A stretch of DNA of 54,326 nt, taken from positions 1 to 54,326 of the IMG/VR virus record IMGVR_UViG_3300042876_000481. One strand, given 5' to 3'. Positions within the stretch are counted from its first letter, which is position 1; every line of letters begins with the position of its first letter. A program made the position numbers and the translations under genes. A model generated the notes under the pieces. The model worked only from the letters and a program-made list of their open reading frames with translations. It was not told where the DNA came from and searched no databases. This DNA is from a virus. Shown piece by piece: positions 54,047 to 54,326 of this stretch.

Positions 54047-54274
54047 ATGGCCACCAAGCTCACGAAGGAAGTCCGCCGCTCGGCGACCGGCCTTGGCGTC
54101 AACCGCCGGCCGTTCGTGGTGACGCTGGCGCCCGGGGATGTGATCGGGTTCCGCGACGCCAAGACGCGCCGCACCTACTGGACGACGCTGCAGCACTGCT
54201 ACGCGCTGGCCGTCCGTCAAACCGTCGCCTGGGAGAAGGCGCAGAAGGCCAAAGCCAAGAAGGGGGCCAAATGA
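54047..54274 (+). CDS. Small basic phage protein, full copy (75 aa)
   Basis: ATG at 54047; an in-frame GTG at 54038 overlapping the previous stop (GTGA) is an equally plausible start adding three residues. Beta-rich middle (FVVTLAPGDVIGFRDAKTRR) and a Lys/Ala tail. It is the complete version of the fragment at positions 1-81. Function unknown. Confidence 0.65.
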   Translation: MATKLTKEVRRSATGLGVNRRPFVVTLAPGDVIGFRDAKTRRTYWTTLQHCYALAVRQTVAWEKAQKAKAKKGAK

Positions 54275-54326
54275 ACAAGCCCACGCCCGCGGAGCTCGCC
54301 CGCCTCGAGGAAGCCCGCGCCTCGGA
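54194..54326. repeat. Direct terminal repeat, right copy
   Basis: Right-hand partner of the repeat at positions 1-133, identical except for one base (A54260 against C67). It covers the end of one small gene and the start of the next, which allows the two partial genes at the left edge to be completed across the junction. Confidence 0.9.
54271..54326 (+). CDS. 5' fragment of the 55-aa gene (continues at window start)
   Basis: ATG in an ATGA overlap with the previous gene; the frame is cut by the window end. It is identical to the beginning of the gene at 78-245, reached by closing the contig ends. Confidence 0.8.
   Translation, partial: MNKPTPAELARLEEARAS

Noticed and set aside
1-54326. tRNA or rRNA genes
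   Set aside because: I saw no cloverleaf-like segment with a T-loop signature in the few non-coding gaps, which are all below 250 bp and explained by promoters or terminators. A dedicated tRNA scan was not possible.

Overview
This window is a complete or nearly complete genome of a tailed (siphovirus-type) phage of a GC-rich proteobacterium, presented as a linear contig that closes on itself: the first 133 bases recur as the last 133 bases with one mismatch. Codon use is strongly GC-biased. Most genes overlap their neighbours by 1 or 4 nt (TGATG, ATGA), typical of dense phage operons. The PilA-like pilin, Mu-like head genes, lambda-like capsid and DUF2163-type tail tip point to a beta- or gammaproteobacterial host (Burkholderiales or Xanthomonadales would fit). 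I see no integrase, transposase, tRNA or CRISPR array, so the lifestyle is unproven.

There are four blocks. (A) 53.6 kb through the junction to 5.3 kb, plus strand: about 22 very small genes, mostly unknown, driven by four near-identical sigma70-like promoters that each carry a palindrome (ACCCTAA-N3-YTAGGGT) between -35 and -10. (B) 27.0 down to 5.3 kb, minus strand: a Cro-like regulator, a DUF1376 replication protein with an internal iteron-like repeat, DUF2303, small unknowns, a Dam-type methylase, a Gp37/Gp68 (DUF5131) protein, DUF1643, VRR-NUC nuclease, Mor-like activator, M15 endolysin, 3TM holin, a ParB-methyltransferase fusion, a type IV pilin, terminase, portal and a 1356-residue MuF fusion protein. 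(C) 27.3 to 32.1 kb, plus strand: Bet recombinase, PD-(D/E)XK exonuclease, SSB and small partners. (D) 53.4 down to 32.3 kb, minus strand: protease/scaffold, decoration protein, major capsid protein, a 23-residue-repeat protein, head-tail completion, tail tube, tail chaperones with a -1 frameshift, tape measure, tail tip and a six-LamG receptor-binding protein.

On the circle, block A interrupts the usual Mu-like order (terminase-portal-MuF, then protease-capsid) on the opposite strand. Blocks C and D converge on two back-to-back terminators; blocks B and C diverge from a 227-bp control region.

The most unusual elements are: a phage-borne major type IV pilin coupled to the terminase operon; a MuF polyvalent protein with a protein-kinase/HipA-like fold; the repeated operator-promoters of block A; a capsid-region protein made of twelve 23-residue repeats; and two lectin-like elaborations of the tail tip (an insertion in the hub protein and six tandem LamG modules).
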